DNA from: Emergencia timonensis
GTDB lineage: Bacteria; Bacillota; Clostridia; Peptostreptococcales; Anaerovoracaceae
Direction of reading: 5' to 3'
Length of the DNA: 64,000 nt
Assembly: GCF_900086585.1 (NCBI RefSeq)
Contig: NZ_FLKM01000008.1
Location: 1,809,652-1,873,651 of the forward strand
The translations under genes and the position numbers were made by a program. This document shows positions 59,258-64,000 of the stretch, piece by piece. The notes beneath the pieces were generated by a model. It saw only the letters and a program-made list of their open reading frames with translations. It was not told the origin of the DNA and did no database searches. Numbering within the stretch: the first letter of the stretch is position 1; each line of letters opens with the position of its first letter.

Positions 59258-60226
59258 ATGTTTATAAAAAGTAAAGTTGAAGTAAATGAAAAGGACATGG
59301 AATGTTGTCGCCAGTTTGCAGAGACGATTTACTGGCAGCAGGAATGCGAGGAAATCTTCGATGGAGCATTTTCCCTGGATCTCCCGTATGCGCCGCCGGG
59401 AATGTATCAGCACTTAGGAAAAAATGAATTAAAGTGGCATTACGACTGGCTTTCTCATACAGTAGGAAACGACTGGAAATGGGAAAATACAAAAGCTCTC
59501 GGCACGGATCATGAAGGCATCTTTTGGGTCTTTCGTACAGGTTCCGGCAGCGTCTGCTGGGGCGGAAAGGAGGGGTGGTATGAAAGCAAATTTGCTACTC
59601 TGCTGCACATTCAGGATGGCAGAATTACTTATGCCAAGGATCACTTTGACCCGGCAGGCTTTTATAAAGCGATTGGCATCGAACTGCCAAAGTTCTGCTA
59701 CGATGCAAAGAGTCCTGAGCAATTCCAGGAAAGAGCGAAACCGTCCCAGGCACCATGCACTGAAGAAGACCTGAAAAGGCAGATTGAAAGAACACTGGAC
59801 TTTTTTGTTCATCCGGACTACTGGAATCCGGAGGTGAAGGAAGTCTTAACAGAAGATTTTGTCCATGAACTGACCTTTGCTCCGGCAGATATGCCGCGGA
59901 TTTATCGGGGAAGGGAGTACGACGCTCTGAACGAATGGCTGGACAGGCATCTGAAAGGCGGAACTATCTACGACGAGGTATTTTATCAGAGCACCGATCC
60001 TCATATCTACATTACAGAGTATAACTGTCTCTTTGAAACCGACTGGGGATACACGGCTGAGCAGATTCAAGCCGGTGCCCATGGCAGATACCCGAATCGA
60101 GAGATTTCCTACATAGAACTGGACGACCAGGGCCGCTGCCGCAGATTAGATGAGTATTTGAATACCATGAGTAAATTCTTATCTATAAATTCCAGCGTTC
60201 CCACTTTTCCATATATGTTTTATTAA
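59258..60226 (+). CDS. Tandem SnoaL/PhzA-like double-domain protein
   Basis: A 322-residue protein that appears to hold two NTF2-fold domains of the PhzA/B or SnoaL kind. The first (about 30-150) has LPYAPPGMYQHLGKNEL, WKWENTKALGTDHEGIFWVFRTG and RITYAKDHFDPAGFYKAIGI. The second (about 190-315) has LTFAPADMPRIYRGREYDALNEWL, STDPHIYITEY and RCRRLDEYLNTM. Single-domain relatives are about 160 residues. They act on small cyclic metabolites. GGAG precedes the ATG. It is linked to a GPH-type carrier and a divergent LysR regulator. Confidence 0.75.
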   Translation: MFIKSKVEVNEKDMECCRQFAETIYWQQECEEIFDGAFSLDLPYAPPGMYQHLGKNELKWHYDWLSHTVGNDWKWENTKALGTDHEGIFWVFRTGSGSVCWGGKEGWYESKFATLLHIQDGRITYAKDHFDPAGFYKAIGIELPKFCYDAKSPEQFQERAKPSQAPCTEEDLKRQIERTLDFFVHPDYWNPEVKEVLTEDFVHELTFAPADMPRIYRGREYDALNEWLDRHLKGGTIYDEVFYQSTDPHIYITEYNCLFETDWGYTAEQIQAGAHGRYPNREISYIELDDQGRCRRLDEYLNTMSKFLSINSSVPTFPYMFY

Positions 60227-60247
60227 ATTGCAGAAAGGAAGGCAAGT

Positions 60248-61597
60248 ATGAAACTGACGATTCGAGAAAGACTGTGCTACGGCTGTGGAGATTTGGGCAG
60301 CCAGTTCGCATATAATCTGGTAACGACCTATTTGATGATCTTTTTTACTGACATATTAGGCCTGTCTTCTGTGGCAGCAGGTACGATTTTCCTCATTGCC
60401 ACGGCCTTTGATGCGATCAACGACCCACTTATGGGCAGTATGGCAGATCATACAAAGACAAAACACGGCAGCTATCGTCCGTATATGATGGCTGCAGCAA
60501 TTCCCTACGGCATCTTTTTGGCTCTTTGTTTTGTAGCGCCTGAATGGTCTTACAGCGGCAAACTGGCCTGGGCATACGTGATGTATCTGCTGTATGTCAT
60601 ATTTTCAACCATGTTCCAGATGCCTTATGGATCGCTGTCAAATGTGATGACAGATGATCTCAAAGAACGCACAATGCTGGGCGCTTTCAGAGATTGGGGC
60701 GCAAATTTAGCGGGGTTCCTGCTCAATATGTTTGCTGTGACAATCATCACCCATTTCAGTGCGTCCGATCAAAACATGGACAAGCGGGGTTATCTGGCTC
60801 TGGGCATCATCGTGGCTGTCTGCTGCGTATTATTCACGTCAGTTGCTGCCTTGGGGACGAAGGAAAGGATCAGACCGCCGAAGAACACGGCAAAGCTCAC
60901 AGAGAGTTTGAAATCCATAGGACAAAACAAACCGGCCCTCTGTATTCTGTTCATGGTGTTTTTCATCAATTCTTTCGTTGCATTCCGAAGTACGTTCACT
61001 ACTTATTATGCGCTCTATTATTTGGGCGACGAGAATATGATTCCAATGATCCTGACTACCATGTATACTTTACCATTACTGGGGCTGCTCTTTGTCCCCA
61101 AACTGATTGAAATGATGGGCAATAAACGAATGTTCATCATCAGCGGTCTCTGTGCAATCCTCAGCGGCGGTCTATCTCTGCTTGCCGGAACGAACACGAC
61201 CCTCGTCGTTCTTTCCGCAATCTTTGGAGGACTGACGTTGAGCGGTGTCTTTGCTAACATCTGGGGCTGTATGCCAAACGTCGCAGATTATGGTGAATGG
61301 AAGACTGGCATCAGAGCGCCGGGACTGATTTACGGACTGGCTACCTTTGCCATCAAATTAGCCGTGGCACTTTCCACATATCTGGTTGGATGGCTTCTGG
61401 ACTGGGGCGGTTATGTGGGATCGCTGGAGGTACAGGCGGATCATACCGTGCAATTTATCTACATGGCAAATGGTGTGCTGCCTATCCTGTTTGGCATCAT
61501 CGGCATTGTTATGATTCTCCCATATAACTTGACGCAAGAGAAGATGGGGAAAATCAAAACGGAGTTAGCCGATATGAGAAAAGAGAGAGAAGAATAA
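60248..61597 (+). CDS. GPH family MFS carrier
   Basis: A 449-residue carrier of the glycoside-pentoside-hexuronide family with 12 hydrophobic segments. Signs are LCYGCGDLGSQFAYNLVTTYLMIFFTDILG at the start, the cation motif DAINDPLMGSMADHTKTKHGSYRPYM and NVADYGEWKTGIRAPGLIYGL. It symports sugars or other small organic compounds with sodium or protons. It follows the PhzA-like gene by 21 bases, with GGAAGG upstream, so the two are an operon. Confidence 0.9.
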   Translation: MKLTIRERLCYGCGDLGSQFAYNLVTTYLMIFFTDILGLSSVAAGTIFLIATAFDAINDPLMGSMADHTKTKHGSYRPYMMAAAIPYGIFLALCFVAPEWSYSGKLAWAYVMYLLYVIFSTMFQMPYGSLSNVMTDDLKERTMLGAFRDWGANLAGFLLNMFAVTIITHFSASDQNMDKRGYLALGIIVAVCCVLFTSVAALGTKERIRPPKNTAKLTESLKSIGQNKPALCILFMVFFINSFVAFRSTFTTYYALYYLGDENMIPMILTTMYTLPLLGLLFVPKLIEMMGNKRMFIISGLCAILSGGLSLLAGTNTTLVVLSAIFGGLTLSGVFANIWGCMPNVADYGEWKTGIRAPGLIYGLATFAIKLAVALSTYLVGWLLDWGGYVGSLEVQADHTVQFIYMANGVLPILFGIIGIVMILPYNLTQEKMGKIKTELADMRKEREE

Positions 61598-61617
61598 CAG
61601 GCATGCTCCACGAAAAA

Positions 61618-61643
61618 ACGGACATCGATTGATCGGTGTCCGT
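61618..61643. terminator. Bidirectional terminator
   Basis: ACGGACATCGAT-TG-ATCGGTGTCCGT, a 12-base stem with one G-U, between the convergent carrier and reductase genes; the T-run is weak on the plus strand, A6 precedes it. Confidence 0.6.
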
Positions 61644-61665
61644 CGTTAATTTTGGCAAGGTCTCC

Positions 61666-62226
61666 TTACTCAGCCAGCCACTTTCCTAATTCTTCAATTT
61701 GTTTCTGATAATCCTCATTACCTGCAAAGGCGTCTTTTGGATTTTCGCCAGGGAATACCAGGGTTTTGTGATCGCCAAAGCCTGCCAGGGCGAAGCAAGT
61801 GTTGATAAACTCACCGGCAGGACGCACCGCTTCTTCTGGACTTCCGCCGCAGGTGAGCACGATGCCCAGTTTCTTTGCAGGGTCTGGCGCGGCCATGCTT
61901 TTGGCAGGGTTGAACATAGAATAGAAACGGTCAGTCAGGACCTTGCAGGTGCCAGGAACACTGCCGAAATAGATCGGCGCTACAAAGACTGCACCGGCAC
62001 AGTTCTTCAGTTCTTCAATCACCGCAGAGGCGTCATCCTTCTGCACACAGCCGTCATGAGTTTTACAGTATTCGCACGCCTGACAGGAACCGACTTTCTT
62101 ATCCTCTATGCGGAAAACCTCTGTCTCAAAACCAGCCTCTTTTAGTTGGGCTTCACACTGCGCTGCAATTTTGTCGCTGTTACCTTCTTTTCTTGGACTT
62201 CCAGTTATGATGATATACTTTTTCAT
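61666..62226 (-). CDS. NADPH-dependent FMN reductase / flavodoxin-like protein
   Basis: A 186-residue flavoprotein with the phosphate-binding loop ITGSPRKEGNSDK, a Cys-rich segment CQACEYCKTHDGCVQKDD that resembles the compact cysteine motif of iron-sulfur flavoproteins, and the flavin loop APIYFGSVPG. It reduces flavins or quinones, or carries electrons. AAGGAGG lies before the ATG. It stands alone. Confidence 0.88.
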   Translation of the reverse strand: MKKYIIITGSPRKEGNSDKIAAQCEAQLKEAGFETEVFRIEDKKVGSCQACEYCKTHDGCVQKDDASAVIEELKNCAGAVFVAPIYFGSVPGTCKVLTDRFYSMFNPAKSMAAPDPAKKLGIVLTCGGSPEEAVRPAGEFINTCFALAGFGDHKTLVFPGENPKDAFAGNEDYQKQIEELGKWLAE

Positions 62227-62364
62227 TTGAATCAGCCTCCTTATGTAATTTTGTTGATTACCATAATTATACTACTTTTAGATGAATTTACAAGTTTGCG
62301 TATGATTCTCTTTGCGAAAGAAAATACTAGAAAAGCAGCAGTTTAGCTTGAAAGGAGAACATAG

Positions 62365-63696
62365 ATGAGTTCAGTTTGGGAAAGAGGCGTAGAGCTTCCA
62401 AAGTTTGAAACAGTAAAAAGCGATAAAAAGGTAGACGTATTGATTATCGGAGGCGGTATGGCAGGGCTTCTGTGCGGTTATTTTCTGCAGGGCAGGAGTG
62501 CGAAATATGCAATCATAGAAAAGAACAGAATTGCAGGCGGCGTGACAAAAAACACCACGGCAAAAATCACTTCGCAGCACGGATTGATTTACAGCGGGCT
62601 TTGCCAGGACTTCGGACAGGAAAAAGCGGCAGCTTATCTGAAGGCAAATGAACTTGCGCTGGCGCAGTATCGGAAGATGGCAGCAGAAATAGACTGTGAT
62701 TTTGAAGAAAAGACAAATTTTATCTATACTACAGAAGACAAAGGGAAAATCCTCGATGAGGTGGAAGCGGTCGAGAAGATTGGCGGCAAAGCCATTTACA
62801 CAGAACAGGCGGAAGTTCCTTACAAGATTGAAGCTGCGGTGGGGTTTGCGAAACAGGCCCAGTTTAACCCGCTGAAGTTCATTTCTGCCATAGCGCCGGA
62901 TTTGGCCATCTATGAGGAAAGCTTTGCAACCAAAATTGACAAGGAACACTTCGGTTATTCCGTAACGGTTGTCAACGGTCAGGGTCGTACAGTAAAATTT
63001 AACGCTGACAGAGTGATCGTCGCAACGCATTTTCCGTTTATGGACAAATACGGCATGTACTTTATGAAGATGTATCAGCAGCGTTCCTATGTATTGGCGC
63101 TGAAAGATGCGGCAAAGGTCGATCAAATGTATATCGGCAATAGACAAAAAGGCGACAAACTGCACAACCTGTCTTTCCGCACCTATAAGGACTACCTTCT
63201 CATCGGAGGCTGCGGCGCCAGGACAGGCACCAAATGCGGCGCCTTTGATGAACTGCGGGAAGCAGCAAAGACCTATTACCCGGAGAGTAAAGAAGCTGCA
63301 GCCTGGGCGACCCAGGATTGTATGACCCTGGACGGGATTCCTTACATCGGCCGCTACACAAAGAAAAAAGAAGGGCTCTACGTCGCAACGGGTTTCAACA
63401 AATGGGGAATGACAAACTCTATGGCTGCGGCCATGCTTTTGACGGGAAATATGGACAAGGAGCTGGCAGAAGTCTTCCGGCCAGATCGTTCCATGATGAA
63501 GCCCCAGCTCTTCATCAACGGGCTGGAGTCCGCAAAAAATCTGATGAAGCCAGTAGGACATCGCTGTACCCATCTGGGCTGTGCATTGAAGTGGAATAAA
63601 GCCGAAAAGACCTGGGACTGCCCGTGCCACGGTTCACGATTTGAAGAAGACGGCAAAATCATCGACAACCCGGCGCAGAAAAACCTAAAAGGTTAA
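62365..63696 (+). CDS. FAD-dependent oxidoreductase with C-terminal Rieske domain
   Basis: A 443-residue enzyme. The FAD Rossmann motif is LIIGGGMAGLLCGYFLQ (about 28-45), with the DAO fold to about residue 380. The C-terminal 60 residues hold a Rieske-type 2Fe-2S site, HRCTHLGC and CPCHGSRF. This matches the YhfW-type group of Bacillota, about 440-510 residues. It would pass electrons from an unknown amine or thiol donor via FAD to the cluster. AAAGGAG precedes the ATG. The next gene is a SorC-type regulator. Confidence 0.9.
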   Translation: MSSVWERGVELPKFETVKSDKKVDVLIIGGGMAGLLCGYFLQGRSAKYAIIEKNRIAGGVTKNTTAKITSQHGLIYSGLCQDFGQEKAAAYLKANELALAQYRKMAAEIDCDFEEKTNFIYTTEDKGKILDEVEAVEKIGGKAIYTEQAEVPYKIEAAVGFAKQAQFNPLKFISAIAPDLAIYEESFATKIDKEHFGYSVTVVNGQGRTVKFNADRVIVATHFPFMDKYGMYFMKMYQQRSYVLALKDAAKVDQMYIGNRQKGDKLHNLSFRTYKDYLLIGGCGARTGTKCGAFDELREAAKTYYPESKEAAAWATQDCMTLDGIPYIGRYTKKKEGLYVATGFNKWGMTNSMAAAMLLTGNMDKELAEVFRPDRSMMKPQLFINGLESAKNLMKPVGHRCTHLGCALKWNKAEKTWDCPCHGSRFEEDGKIIDNPAQKNLKG

Positions 63697-63773
63697 CATT
63701 GAGTTTCCCATCGCGGGCAGGTATAATAAATGATAGAATATCACTTTATGATGCCGAGAATGGGGGCGAAGTC

Positions 63774-64000
63774 ATGGCACTGAGCAATGATAAAATAGAA
63801 AAACTCGTCAAAATTGCCACAATGTATTATGAAGAAAATAAAAACCAAAGCGAAATCGCCAGTGCCTTAGGCATTTCCAGACCCTTGGTCAGCCGCTATC
63901 TGACGGAGGCCAGGGACTTCGGCATTGTAAAAATCCAGATACAAAGTCCAATTGAAGAACGCAGAATGATCTTGGACCGGCTGCAGGAGAAATACGGGAT
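63774..64000 (+). CDS. SorC/DeoR-type sugar-binding regulator, partial
   Basis: The frame runs off the window after 75 codons. It starts MALSNDKIEKLVKIATMYYEENKNQSEIASALGISRPLVSRYLTEARDFGIVKIQI, the N-terminal HTH of SorC-family regulators (CggR/DeoR type), followed by the start of the sugar-phosphate domain. GGGGG lies nine bases upstream of the ATG. The target is probably a carbohydrate operon beyond the window. Confidence 0.85.
   Translation, partial: MALSNDKIEKLVKIATMYYEENKNQSEIASALGISRPLVSRYLTEARDFGIVKIQIQSPIEERRMILDRLQEKYG

Noticed and set aside
62371..63630. A 419-codon minus-strand frame
   Set aside because: It is antisense to the FAD/Rieske gene, whose motifs are unambiguous.

Overview
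The window looks like the chromosome of an anaerobic, amino-acid- and peptide-using member of the Bacillota (class Clostridia). The evidence is strong AGGAGG-type ribosome binding sites, a fluoride riboswitch in front of crcB, an 8Fe-8S ferredoxin, many YfcC, SSS, NCS1, APC and GPH carriers, PadR/DUF1700 and WYL regulators, and no sign of respiration genes. I cannot place it to genus; an Anaerovoracaceae-like (Family XIII) gut organism is a guess. No rRNA, tRNA, CRISPR array or transposase gene was seen.

Layout. 1-5.5 kb: a MocR-type regulator, an AbgA-like M20 hydrolase, a YfcC carrier, a riboswitch-controlled fluoride channel, a universal stress protein remnant and a sugar acetyltransferase. 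5.6-13.7 kb: an AraC regulator, two EamA exporters, and a tight block of an M16 peptidase, two ABC exporter half-transporters and a 76-residue protein. 13.7-24.1 kb: a lysR gene broken by an amber codon, lactate permease, a second YfcC/M20 pair, an amidase, a DUF1275 protein and an SsuABC/TauABC-like importer. 24.1-25.3 kb: about 1.2 kb of mostly non-coding DNA around a ferredoxin gene, full of inverted and direct repeats. 25.3-30.5 kb: an APC carrier with a YtcJ-type amidohydrolase, an M20 hydrolase and an isochorismatase-like hydrolase. 30.6-37.3 kb: a histidine kinase and sigma-54 activator between two SSS symporters; two good -24/-12 promoters flank them. 37.4-41.6 kb: an XRE/DUF3796 pair, a second YtcJ-type amidohydrolase, a BTAD regulator and an ADP-ribosylglycohydrolase. 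41.7-47.5 kb: a TetR-controlled hydantoin or allantoin operon. 47.6-55.0 kb: an AT-rich accessory island with a divergent WYL regulator and a five-gene operon (HIRAN protein, membrane protein, Nudix, PLD-nuclease/SF2 helicase, HipA-like kinase). 55.0-64.0 kb: MsrAB, PadR/DUF1700, a LysR regulator with a PhzA-like double-domain protein and GPH carrier, an FMN reductase, a FAD/Rieske oxidoreductase and the start of a SorC-type regulator.

How it fits together. Most of the window is a scavenging region: at least five M20-type hydrolases, two YtcJ amidohydrolases, an amidase, a hydantoinase-type enzyme and a cysteine hydrolase, each next to a carrier and often a dedicated regulator. The best candidate for an undescribed system is the WYL-controlled island at 47.6-55.0 kb. 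The second is the M16 peptidase with a heterodimeric ABC exporter at 7.8-12.7 kb. A structured repeat present in three copies, one translated into the N-terminus of an ABC exporter, is the most unusual non-genic signal.
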